DNA from: Candidatus Melainabacteria bacterium
Lineage (GTDB): Bacteria > Cyanobacteriota > Vampirovibrionia > Obscuribacterales > Obscuribacteraceae
Reading direction: 5' to 3'
DNA: 43,262 nt
Assembly (NCBI GenBank): GCA_016212515.1
Contig: JACRFZ010000081.1
Coordinates: 1-43,262, forward strand
Below are positions 17,101 through 23,626 of the stretch, piece by piece. Every line of letters starts with the position of its first letter. Position 1 is the first letter of the stretch. The translations under genes and the position numbers were made by a program. The notes under the pieces were generated by a model that was not told the origin of the DNA, did not search any database, and worked only from the letters and a program-made list of their open reading frames with translations.

Positions 17101-18115
17101 TGCAAGACCAAACCATGCCTGGGTAGAGATTACCGCACCTGGTGGAGAAGCGAAAATTTATGATCCCCGCGCAAAAATACATGGCGTACCATCTGAAAAC
17201 GCCTTCAATCACCACCCGGGAAATGGCTTGCTTCGCCCGGTGGAAACGGTTCTAGCCAAGGATGCGCAATTCGGACTGTCGGAAGGCAGCCCCATCATTC
17301 ATAACGGACAGAGCTGGAAGTACCAGGGTCGCGACAAAAACGGAGACATCATCATCACAGCGGACGCCAAGAAAGAAATGACCGCTGCCGACTTGCAGCG
17401 TTTCAATCCAGGCAAGAACATCGAGCTTGGTCAGATGTACAGAGTACCCAGAAGCAATGGTCAGATTGAAGATGACTGGATTGTCAGCGGCATAAATAGG
17501 GACAACAGTTTAGTTCTCTTCAAAGAGAACGGACTGAGAACCACCATCAAGGCCGATGAACTAGCAAGAGAGAATCCGGCCATCAAACCGGTTGCCATTC
17601 TCTCAGGAAGAGATTCCAGTCTTCCCGAATCCTACTTCGTAAGCGACCGAGCCGTCCGTCTCAACTCAGGCGGAGAGGGAGTTGTATACGACAATCTCGA
17701 CGGTACAGTAACAAAATCAGGCAGCAATGTAGACCCCAATGAAGTCACCATGCTGCAAGCACTACGGAGAGCCGGCGGGAACGTACCGGAAGTAGTCAGC
17801 CATGGTTACGATGTAAATGGGAACTACAACGTGAGGATGGAAAAACTCAATGGTCCTACGCTTCTGGAGTGGATTGGTTCGGCATCCAAAGGCGATCTGG
17901 AGAAGATGAGAGAAAAGATGAGCCGCTTCTTCGACCAAATCAGCCCTCTGTACCCGGGAGATGCCGGCGGCGGCGAAAACTGGATCATAGTCGGCAACGA
18001 ACCCTATGCCATAGATGTGAGCCAGGGCGGCAAAAACCGCAGCATGAACAACACAGAGAAACGAGAGATGCTGGAGCTGCTAGACTGGGAAATCGCAAGA
18101 CGCTCAATGCACTAA
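11120..18115 (+). CDS. Giant multidomain protein: helical repeats, two FHA domains, EDR1/transglutaminase-like protease, kinase-like tail
   Basis: A 2331-residue protein. Order: Ala/Glu/Lys coiled coil (about 10-75); Lys/Pro-rich linker with EKP units; helical repeats (about 155-1000) marked by recurring L/M-S-x-[EA]-[EQD] helix starts such as MSPAERLKYKDD, LSQEDYDRLKND and LSPQEKAALL; a hydrophobic Gly/Ala segment (about 1010-1045); a region unknown to me (about 1290-1600); FHA 1 (about 1610-1700, LGRDPSKD, SRNHAKL, NSKNGTFVNG); FHA 2 (about 1713-1792, LGRAPDSD, SREHAKI, NSRNGTFVNG); a papain/transglutaminase-fold domain like the EDR1/CTR1 N-terminal domain with Cys1958, His1999 and Asp2015 (GGGVCNEQ, NHAWVE, IYDPRA); and a kinase-like tail (about 2171-2331, GGEGVVYDN, VRMEKLNGPTLLEW, AIDVSQGG). 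FHA domains bind phosphothreonine, so the kinase encoded next is an obvious partner. No signal peptide. The layout recalls polymorphic toxins and effectors. Confidence 0.8.
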   Translation: MAKSTDAVSHKGDAAAEAARKAEEAARLAKIQAEIEAERKRQAEEARRKQQEAEEAKKLEQQKNAHKNEPEKLNFSVDNIYQSKQTNVKDKPDNTTEVQAKQEKPVGDTTQAATKEKPVTDNSQPAIKEKPATDNANNTQPKPEATNTQKPERPSDEQIQATARQLREDLRIDKWAIDPRGGDANKAEQTLSALPRDKETMERLQKSYAEDKDHPNSNLSQDIESRLSKDDANRLKATIENPESNLARLENVTRKLSEDQSQKDGQNNLKPLTDVVSVAVPITGLVADYNENETEKHLNADRRELRQQLSVMNSKDIEAANQESLTKNGKPLEQMLLETPGLREEDKTAIQILLKGSDERAKNPELNAQLAAEAVKAKDVDMLSEALGSSPEAREIFQKRGNIELLPQAFSGNELKRAQDLANHGETQAGTLVEFHQGLFGTDKAGVEQAVKTLSDEQRAALRRGHELANCPTCPADATAADISAMQTYQKFNQTLDYSFSDRDAGDLRAKALYGENNLISNLAATHSDGFIGIGAGHDKTKIYDIVDRQLSQEDYDRLKNDRNFRNDLNENLKTYLSQEELDRVNGIIDKKIETGSYEESKAVGRSTSERISDLKDGGVSNQDKATAIADILTMSPAERLKYKDDQNYRQEVDRNLQETLGKDNDSTKIAQRLLSDTAAGKEPQLTALEKVQVGGLSDAGLPKTIENIENFIQLDPTALERIKNPSNEEDKQLKQTLERELRMAVNRSGEVYYDENGNSNFDSIYKPLADSLFEKNGRVDIGEKLSHTDRDLDAYQALTKLSPQEKAALLNSNPQTEEEKAIQRSVFGRFDSPAEKQLAQEIITTGQFNELNQLRAATITDQSLQPSERDTVKEILGQVKPEDRTAFNDAYAQKYSDNLTDVLNKIPREEQASFQSLLQGTGKTRAEQVEELAQNRREGESGLLGNFDSGVKEVSIQNNQTFLKASETASAKFEDLPLEKQQALFNNASETYAKWQQDKAERANQVTDGVIIGGSLLLTAGASAPVVLSAAAVGGTVKVVGNKALIGDNYGSVEEVTTDFSKGSLNTLLNTLGPAQAASALKLGNNLSREATETIVTKLAQESVELGSNKLLQEGSEQVIQKELNRLIQTSIVDGSDTVSQKAIKQLVSKVATAGNEEVVEKVITTSLTESTEALAKRNIIQKVATEQGLNASSAYVGGVGSGTIEGLSKWDPALSTEENIKRTLQTANDTGVSSAVTAVGFTGILQTGRGIFGKLGDDLQVPTSKAGSDEGNIKAPGENGESKLLRQNPETAILSEARPVVKIDADVEIGLRKYNVNGENFRLQHAGGFFYNRFPSSASEVTDIKVHVTSSSPQDLAKLQEVLIPALQKDPELAKLVPYWKTQDPLYGIGHPEAHGSYPNGQDQGAKAFTLYSKSPADAIAAQKRIDQILSDAKLGLDKPIDSGNVDTIHGASNRVGIVRDHWEITQTSSGLMAAKVDKPLVERIEAQFGNGKLNDSQLRQVEKESGIRANSLEYDRSGNLALKTYASEPHGKGIYLTEAGSDKTVGQLTDRPAMYALARRYDTDPAALAAGKLNLGETPVKPVVAPEIASPVRQEQKALNTGESKPNNYLVLPDGKRIEAGKSELILGRDPSKDVVFGAEDVSRNHAKLKVTADGVKIEDLNSKNGTFVNGERITGEALLKPGDKVRLGQNTEFEFKQTVPANLEYKGKPLSLTKQELTLGRAPDSDLTFVDGTVSREHAKIRKNGDTYSISDLNSRNGTFVNGRRINSETPLKEGDRIRLGNDADELVFRGETEPKLEPVRPRPVMEYQVTGNGSDSVMGVKAQRQSRDLVERFEISEKLEDGFQDIGHNARLRADGQFDDPLRPAIVVDRTQDPVLAKFVEDAKQQFAPLKGDPEALSQALSKHVRENLTPAGWTQEQLTENYLRFSTENANKRILLGEFIEQAKAGKGGGVCNEQSLLLKVLADEFGLDAKIIRGHYGKLPETGLNPNARPNHAWVEITAPGGEAKIYDPRAKIHGVPSENAFNHHPGNGLLRPVETVLAKDAQFGLSEGSPIIHNGQSWKYQGRDKNGDIIITADAKKEMTAADLQRFNPGKNIELGQMYRVPRSNGQIEDDWIVSGINRDNSLVLFKENGLRTTIKADELARENPAIKPVAILSGRDSSLPESYFVSDRAVRLNSGGEGVVYDNLDGTVTKSGSNVDPNEVTMLQALRRAGGNVPEVVSHGYDVNGNYNVRMEKLNGPTLLEWIGSASKGDLEKMREKMSRFFDQISPLYPGDAGGGENWIIVGNEPYAIDVSQGGKNRSMNNTEKREMLELLDWEIARRSMH

Positions 18116-18135
18116 TTCATAACGAGGACGTTGTC

Positions 18136-19143
18136 ATGATTGAGACCAACGGTCAAGCAGGCGAAGAAGAGCTGGAGAGATTCGGCTCCAGCGATCCGTG
18201 CCTGGCTCAATTGTCCGGCTTGCAGGTGGGCGATTACTTTGTAGAGGCACTCCATAAGACGGGTCAATACTCACAAGTCTACAGCGCGCTCTCTCTCAAG
18301 AGCGGTAATCCTGTGGCGATCAAGCGTCCGTGCAAAGGGCAGGGACAAGACAATCCGTTTCTGACAGGGGTTTTCCTTACGGGAGCATACGCCTGTGACC
18401 TGGGCGGACCAAGGGCCGTGGAGGCTTGCCCGGAGAGCGTTTTTCTAGCTCAATTAGAAAGCCTTTGCGAAATTTCGCACCCTCATATTATTCCGGTTCT
18501 GGAATGTTCCAGACGGGCGGGCACCAGATGGCTGGCTATGCCATTTCTGAGTGGTCCAACCCTGCGACAAGCCATGACTCACCTCAACTGGCAAGAGAGC
18601 CTCGCTCTTGTTGAGCAGCTAGCCAAAGCACTTTCAGAAGTGAACGGTGTCGGCTGGCACCATATGGACTTAAAGCCCGAAAACATACTACTGACTGCCG
18701 GGGGGCCGGTTCTGATAGATCCTGGCTACCGAGGAGCACTCAGGCTCCAATCAGGAAAGACCGTTGAAGCATGCGTTACCACACCGGTTTACAACCCGGG
18801 CCCGGAACCAAGCGACATTGAAGCATTTGGACTTATTCTATTTGAATTAGTCACCGGCATTTTGCCGACGATGTGTAACCGGGCGCCGGAAACTTCCGAC
18901 GCCGGTGAGTCACTGCTCAATTTCATCGAAGAACTTGAGGTGGTTGGAAACTTCAATTTTTCAAGAATGAGATACTTACAGCGACCCAGCAAGATAAGGT
19001 CCGACTGCTCACCCATGACAGAAAGTATTCTTCTAAATGTTCTGGGTCTGGAGTTACGCAACGATCGTATTGAGGTAAAAGATTCTCAGAAAGATTGGAG
19101 CGAGATAGCCGCTTTGCTTGAAAAGCTCAGAAATGAAAGGTAA
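18136..19143 (+). CDS. Serine/threonine protein kinase, Hanks type
   Basis: A 335-residue protein. I chose the ATG at 18136 because GAGGA lies 7 nt upstream; the frame is open 267 bases further up but overlaps the giant gene. Motifs: the Gly-rich loop is weak (KTGQYSQVY), the ATP-binding Lys is in NPVAIKRP (Lys63), the catalytic loop is HHMDLKPENILL (Asp178), and the metal-binding motif is changed from DFG to DPG (LIDPGYRG, Asp195). It continues with PSDIEAFGLILFELVTG in the subdomain IX position. No transmembrane helix or PASTA domains. It starts 20 nt after the giant FHA protein, so the two are one operon. It could phosphorylate the threonines that the FHA domains read, or the kinase-like tail. 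Activity is likely, since Lys, HxD and Asp are kept. Confidence 0.8.
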   Translation: MIETNGQAGEEELERFGSSDPCLAQLSGLQVGDYFVEALHKTGQYSQVYSALSLKSGNPVAIKRPCKGQGQDNPFLTGVFLTGAYACDLGGPRAVEACPESVFLAQLESLCEISHPHIIPVLECSRRAGTRWLAMPFLSGPTLRQAMTHLNWQESLALVEQLAKALSEVNGVGWHHMDLKPENILLTAGGPVLIDPGYRGALRLQSGKTVEACVTTPVYNPGPEPSDIEAFGLILFELVTGILPTMCNRAPETSDAGESLLNFIEELEVVGNFNFSRMRYLQRPSKIRSDCSPMTESILLNVLGLELRNDRIEVKDSQKDWSEIAALLEKLRNER

Positions 19144-19152
19144 ATTACAACC

Positions 19153-19473
19153 ATGGCAAGAATTACTAGCTCGTTCTTTTTGGACCAAGATGACAAACCT
19201 GTCACTTCTCCTATTCAAATTACCAGACGATGGCAAGAATTTGACTTTGCTTTCATTGAGCTAAAATCGCCCGTTGATGGTGAAACCTACAGATTTCGGC
19301 TCCTGGGAGAGCGACAATTAGACAACGACCGCTTCGTCTATCTATGTTTACCGGCGGCTCTTTCAGATGGCAACACCGACGATCTAATGGTCTACAAATT
19401 TGTCGACAACGATAATGTTGCAAGCGTGAAGAAAGACCAGCTCAATCTAGCAGCCCGCCTCTGGCACGACTGA
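19153..19473 (+). CDS. Small hypothetical protein, 106 residues
   Basis: It starts 10 nt after the kinase stop and is the last gene of the giant-protein operon. The product appears soluble and single-domain, with alternating hydrophobic residues that suggest a small beta-rich fold (FDFAFIELKSP, ETYRFRLLGERQL, DRFVYLCLPAAL, DLMVYKFVDNDNV). I recognise no family. As a small gene at the end of an operon led by an effector-like giant protein, it could be an immunity or adaptor protein; this is context only. Confidence 0.6.
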   Translation: MARITSSFFLDQDDKPVTSPIQITRRWQEFDFAFIELKSPVDGETYRFRLLGERQLDNDRFVYLCLPAALSDGNTDDLMVYKFVDNDNVASVKKDQLNLAARLWHD

Positions 19474-19491
19474 ACCTATATCTTGAGAGAG

Positions 19492-19779
19492 TCAGCCCCT
19501 GCTGCGCTCTATGAACACTTCAATACTATTGAGCGCCTCCTCAACAGAAGAGGATAAGCCAGTTTCCTTCAACAGGCCAATCGAAGCCGGCGAGCGTGCG
19601 ATAACTTTAAGACGATAACTAACTTCCATCTCAATGGAGCGCCGCGGCGCTTTTCGGCTCAATGGTGAAAAGACTCTAGATTCAATCTTTTCACACAGTC
19701 CAGCAGTTCCTGCCGCTCCACCCTCGGAACAGACAGAACCTCCGACAGCCGTGGGAAGAGAATTTGCAATTAAGTTCAT
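19492..19779 (-). CDS. Small hypothetical protein, 95 residues
   Basis: GGAG lies 8 nt before the ATG. It starts 43 nt after the TPR gene on the same strand, so they are probably co-transcribed. The N-terminal third is Gly/Ala/Ser-rich. The C-terminal two thirds contain an alternating strand (RSIEMEVSYRLKVIARSP) and a predicted helix (SSVEEALNSIEVFIERSRG). No family recognised. It converges with the 106-residue gene; only 18 nt separate the two stops and no terminator is visible between them. Confidence 0.5.
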   Translation of the reverse strand: MNLIANSLPTAVGGSVCSEGGAAGTAGLCEKIESRVFSPLSRKAPRRSIEMEVSYRLKVIARSPASIGLLKETGLSSSVEEALNSIEVFIERSRG

Positions 19780-19822
19780 TCACTGATCTCCAATTTCTGG
19801 CGTATTCCGTAAAGAGTCGCTG

Positions 19823-21109
19823 CTACACACCACTGCCTACCGACTCGAAGGGCAAGCTCACAGACTCTCCTGCGGCAGCCGGATTATGCACGGACTGAGC
19901 GAGCACGGCCAGAGTCATACGAGCCTGTTCGTCCTCGGGACTCTCACCCAAAATTCGGTGCGCAATATCGCTGGCGTTTTTGGTCTTGCCCATTTTCAAT
20001 AGACAGCGCATCTTGAGCTTGAGGCTCTCCAGCGTACAACCGGTGACCTGCTCGGCTCGCACAATATCATCATAAGCCGCACGAGCAAAGCCGAAGCGAT
20101 AGAGAAGCGAACTGCGCTTCATGTAGACCTGGGGCGATGGGCAGAGTTTGGCAAGCCGATCATAATCGGCAAGCGCATCTCCAAAATTTTGCATGGCGAT
20201 ATAGCATTCGGCGCGAAGCTTGAGAACATCTGTTATGTCGACAATTCTCAAACTCTGAGTAGCCGGCCAGGTCTCAATTGATACCACCAGCGCCGGCATC
20301 GACAAAATTCTCGAACATTCCGATGCACAGCGAGCCCAATTGGCCATGTGAAAATGACTGACGGCACGGAAGAAAAGTGTGGGAGAACCATTGTAGCTAG
20401 CCGCCGGTACCGCCGGGAAGGTAGAAAGAGCTTCGGCATGCAAACCCTGGGCCTGCAACAAGAGCCCCTTAAAGAAGCGCGCCTGTGGAAGCCGTCCCAC
20501 TCCCAGGGGAAGATTCTCAAAAGCCTCCACGGCTCCATCAATATCACCGCACCAATAACGGGTCATGGCGTGCTTGAGCGGTCGTAAACGCTCCACATGG
20601 GAGGTGTCGATGGAGGCGCTGCCTTCCCGCCCTAAGAAGGTTAGAGCAATGGCGCGTCCGAGAAAGGAAAGAATAGCAGTATTGAATAGGGTGACCGGCG
20701 CCTTAAGCTGACAGGAAGAAGAGAAGGATGAAACCGCTTTCTTATACTGTTTAGCGAAGAGCCTGAGTTCACCAAGTAAATAATGGGTGTCGGCACACCA
20801 GGGATCTTTGCGAGCCAGGGCCGACAGGAGATCATAAGCAGCTTCAAACTGTCTCAGCTCCAAATAGCTCTTGGCTTTTATGAGCGTATAATACGGCTCC
20901 AATCCTTCGCATTCTACGAGACCGGCCAATGTCTTGAGCGCGCCGGTGAAGTCACCATTAAAAAAGGACTGGCGAATAGCCTTTTCCAGACCCGCTATCT
21001 GCTCCGGCAGAGAGTATGTCTGGTATTCAGCCACCGGCAGAGCACCGGCATTTGTAGATTCCACTAGCGGGCTTTCAAACCGCCCAAGGCTTACATCATC
21101 ATGAGGCAT
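19823..21109 (-). CDS. Cytoplasmic TPR-repeat protein, 428 residues
   Basis: The ATG is preceded by AGAGAG at about 8 nt. No signal peptide, so it is probably cytoplasmic, unlike the TPR protein at 6142. About eight degenerate tetratricopeptide repeats are visible, for example GDFTGALKTLAGLVECEG, RQFEAAYDLLSALARKDPW, KQYKKAVSSFSSSCQLKAP, GLHAEALSTFPAVPAAS, QNFGDALADYDRLAKLCPS and KTKNASDIAHRILGESPEDE. TPR arrays are protein-binding scaffolds. It has promoter copy C, so it may serve the same system as the neighbouring FHA/kinase operon and the peptidoglycan hydrolases, for instance as a chaperone or adaptor (inference). Confidence 0.75.
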   Translation of the reverse strand: MPHDDVSLGRFESPLVESTNAGALPVAEYQTYSLPEQIAGLEKAIRQSFFNGDFTGALKTLAGLVECEGLEPYYTLIKAKSYLELRQFEAAYDLLSALARKDPWCADTHYLLGELRLFAKQYKKAVSSFSSSCQLKAPVTLFNTAILSFLGRAIALTFLGREGSASIDTSHVERLRPLKHAMTRYWCGDIDGAVEAFENLPLGVGRLPQARFFKGLLLQAQGLHAEALSTFPAVPAASYNGSPTLFFRAVSHFHMANWARCASECSRILSMPALVVSIETWPATQSLRIVDITDVLKLRAECYIAMQNFGDALADYDRLAKLCPSPQVYMKRSSLLYRFGFARAAYDDIVRAEQVTGCTLESLKLKMRCLLKMGKTKNASDIAHRILGESPEDEQARMTLAVLAQSVHNPAAAGESVSLPFESVGSGV

Positions 21110-21253
21110 AAAAGCATCTCTCTTCTTGAGGGAAACAGGGAGCTAATTTGCCAGGGGTCGCAAATTAGAAAAGGATTTCCAAAATCGAAATGAACACGCA
21201 AAAAGTCATTCCGACTGAGGCAATCGCACCAGCCAGGGGGAGGCTAGGACTCA

Positions 21254-21285
21254 AGACTAGCGACGTTTCCGTGACAACACCATAC
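21254..21285 (-). promoter_or_regulatory. Recurrent promoter element, copy C (TPR operon)
   Basis: On the minus strand: GTATGGTGTTGTCAC, then TAGTCT 12 bp after TTGTCA. It differs from copies A and B at one of 15 bases. The expected start near 21246 leaves a leader of about 137 nt. Confidence 0.55.
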
Positions 21286-21651
21286 CAGTTTAAGGCGAAG
21301 AAACAGCCCCACGAGACAAAGAGCAGAACCTTCGAAAGCCAGTTGGCAAGCCCGTTAGCATTAGTTACATTCGTTGACGAATCGCAATCTTTGGCGAGAA
21401 GCCTTGTAGCTCAAGGTATTACAAGACGCCAAGAACCGGCAGGGCCATGCATCGCGCTAGCTATCACACGGTATTTCCACCCTGGTAGCAAGAAGCAGGA
21501 AGGGCTAACTTAACAGTGCGAAAGTCTAATTGTCGGCACAGATTTTGCTTCTCCGCCCGATTGGTTCTCGGAAACTCAAAACCATAAACAAGGAAGCAAG
21601 CCCGACAACTGAAACCGAAGCAACCACCTTTCGAGTCCGGCCCGCGCCGGG

Positions 21652-21683
21652 GTATGGAGTTGTCACGATGAGGAACTTACTAT
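21652..21683 (+). promoter_or_regulatory. Recurrent promoter element, copy B (585-residue hydrolase and two-component genes)
   Basis: GTATGGAGTTGTCAC at 21652-21666, with TACTAT 12 bp after TTGTCA. It is identical to copy A over the 15-bp element. The leader is about 145 nt. Confidence 0.6.
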
Positions 21684-21834
21684 CTAAATACCCCTGAAGT
21701 CGAACGGAAGCGCGCCACCCCCGCACCAGCCGCTCGAGCGAAACGGTCACGCCGGGTTTCGTGTTTACTTCAAATCTTCACATCTTAATGGATGTAAGCC
21801 TTACTTTTCGGTTGCAAATGCAGGAGCAGTACAA

Positions 21835-23592
21835 ATGGCCAGATTTAGTGAAATCTCTAACAGTTCCTCCAGCGACAATCTGGAATCACGGGTCGTCAAC
21901 TCGGCCGCCCCGGAGCAACCGGGACTGAACATATCCGACGCTTATCCCTTAACTTCCTTTGCTCCGCCTAGTTCTTTCTCTGATAGTAATGTATTGCAAT
22001 TCACCCCCAGCTCAAACGCTCCCGACAGAACGCAGGAGAATCTTCCGGCGCTGCAACTAATAGAAGACAAAGCCATAGGGCAAGACATACAAACGACCCT
22101 GGAAAACTACGAAGGCAAGCTCGACGGCCGCATTAAAGTAGTAAGCAGCGCCGAAGCCGGCAATGAAAAGCCCAATTTCATCGTAGGGGAGAACGGCAGT
22201 ATTAAGATGGAGGTCAATCCGGACACGGATGCGAGCGACACCACCATCGTTCAAGTAGCCACCGCCGACGGCGCCAAAGAATTATCCCAGGCCCAGCGTG
22301 AATCACTGACGGCACTGATGGCATATATTGAAAAACGGATGCAAGAAAAGCAACCGGAAAAACAAATGGAAGTGGAGAACGCGCTCGACAAAGCCGCCGC
22401 CGGCGATAAGAATGAGCCAGCCCCCACCATCGATACAAGCAGCGCGGCCAGTTCCCCCAACCCTAGCCTGTCGGGTTTCTCACCGCAGACCCAGGCTTCC
22501 GTACAGAACCAGGAACAGTTCACAGACGGCAGTTCCGGCAGCCGCACATCCGAGCAGGTGGGCGCTTTCTTCCCCAAACGGGAAGGTGAAATGCTGAAAG
22601 GCGAAAGCCAGGAAGTTTATCACCTTAAAAACGCCATTGCCGGTTTGTTCAACCCCAACAAGGAAAATCCCTATGAGACCGTGCGCTCCCTCGGCGACGG
22701 CAAAGGCATGGCCGTCGGTCGTTACGGACTGAAAGCTCAAGACTTCCTGGACTGGCTGGAAATTGAAGATCTAAGCAACTTGACGCCGGAGCAACTGGCT
22801 AAACATATCGCCAAACTGGCCAAAGCCGGCAAATTACCGAAAGATTTTGCCGCCAAATTCGCCGATAAGGAGTTCGCCGCCAAGTTCATCGGTACCCTCC
22901 AGAAAATGGCCAAGGGCGAAGCAATTGAGGGGGCGGAACTTAAGGAGCTGATGCCGCCTGCCTTACAGGAACAAGTAGCAGCCGACCTGGTGGATAAAAA
23001 CCTGAAAGCCGCCGGTGGGGATATGGGCAAAGCCGCTCTAGCCCTGCAACTCGGCAAGTCGCCCGCTGAACTTTCTCAGCAAGACCTGAACGATGCCGGC
23101 AACAAACTCTACATGCGGGCAGCCAGACAACTTGAAACAATCTCGCAGGCCGGTCAGGGCATGCAGAACGGCGATTCGCTCAATTACACAGTCAGCCCCG
23201 ACGGCAACAGCATGCAAGCCAAAATTGCCCGAGCCGGCGAAGAACAGGCGGCGGCCATGGGCACCACAGGCCGGTGCGCTGAAGGGGTGCAACTGGCACT
23301 CAATAAATTGGGCATCAATAAAATGGGTACCGGCAACGGCTGGGAGATGAAGAATGCCTTCCTCAATGATCCCAAATGGCAAGTCACCACAGACCCCAGA
23401 GAAGCCTCCATTTGCTTCAGAGACTGGACATCTTCCGTCAAACAACAGCGCGGTGCCGACTACGGGCACGTGGCATTGCTCCATACCGATCCAAAGACAG
23501 GCAAACTGATGGAAACCAGCGACCATGAAACGGAACACCACGTCAATAACGCCAGATACTCAAAAACCATCTACATGAAGTACGTGGGATAA
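21835..23592 (+). CDS. Large protein with C-terminal CHAP/NlpC-like peptidoglycan hydrolase domain
   Basis: A 585-residue protein; AGGAG lies about 9 nt before the ATG. It is a paralogue of the 646-residue protein at 8838. Shared parts are the small N-terminal domain ([16 protein letters not shown], about 101-116) and the central domain ([42 protein letters not shown], about 265-430). The C-terminus differs. In place of a transglycosylase it has a domain with Cys481 in [12 protein letters not shown] and His545 in [11 protein letters not shown], the Cys/His pair expected of CHAP or NlpC/P60 amidases and endopeptidases, which cut the peptide part of the wall. No signal peptide. A histidine kinase gene starts 34 nt downstream with no terminator between, so the three genes to 26567 may be one operon. 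Confidence 0.7.
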   Translation: MARFSEISNSSSSDNLESRVVNSAAPEQPGLNISDAYPLTSFAPPSSFSDSNVLQFTPSSNAPDRTQENLPALQLIEDKAIGQDIQTTLENYEGKLDGRIKVVSSAEAGNEKPNFIVGENGSIKMEVNPDTDASDTTIVQVATADGAKELSQAQRESLTALMAYIEKRMQEKQPEKQMEVENALDKAAAGDKNEPAPTIDTSSAASSPNPSLSGFSPQTQASVQNQEQFTDGSSGSRTSEQVGAFFPKREGEMLKGESQEVYHLKNAIAGLFNPNKENPYETVRSLGDGKGMAVGRYGLKAQDFLDWLEIEDLSNLTPEQLAKHIAKLAKAGKLPKDFAAKFADKEFAAKFIGTLQKMAKGEAIEGAELKELMPPALQEQVAADLVDKNLKAAGGDMGKAALALQLGKSPAELSQQDLNDAGNKLYMRAARQLETISQAGQGMQNGDSLNYTVSPDGNSMQAKIARAGEEQAAAMGTTGRCAEGVQLALNKLGINKMGTGNGWEMKNAFLNDPKWQVTTDPREASICFRDWTSSVKQQRGADYGHVALLHTDPKTGKLMETSDHETEHHVNNARYSKTIYMKYVG

Positions 23593-23626
23593 ATGTCAAA
23601 AAACAGGTAAAAGCGAGTATATTCAG

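Larger units (their letters stand above)
21110..21834. other. 725-bp divergent intergenic region holding two copies of the promoter element
   Basis: No convincing gene. It contains copy C (minus) and copy B (plus), pointing outwards with about 366 bp between them. A 107-residue plus-strand frame (21190-21513) and a 74-residue minus-strand frame (21526-21750) run across these elements and are judged spurious. The reason for such a long spacer is not evident. Confidence 0.6.

Noticed and set aside
17869..18135. Longer version of the Ser/Thr kinase starting inside the giant gene
   Set aside because: The ATG at 18136 has a good ribosome site, and the extra 89 residues are an out-of-frame reading of the kinase-like tail.
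21190..21513. 107-residue plus-strand reading frame in the gap between the TPR gene and the 585-residue gene
   Set aside because: It runs across promoter copy C, has a poorly spaced ribosome site, and its product has no recognisable composition or motif.
21526..21750. 74-residue minus-strand reading frame
   Set aside because: It covers promoter copy B on the other strand and has no ribosome site; best explained as non-coding regulatory DNA.
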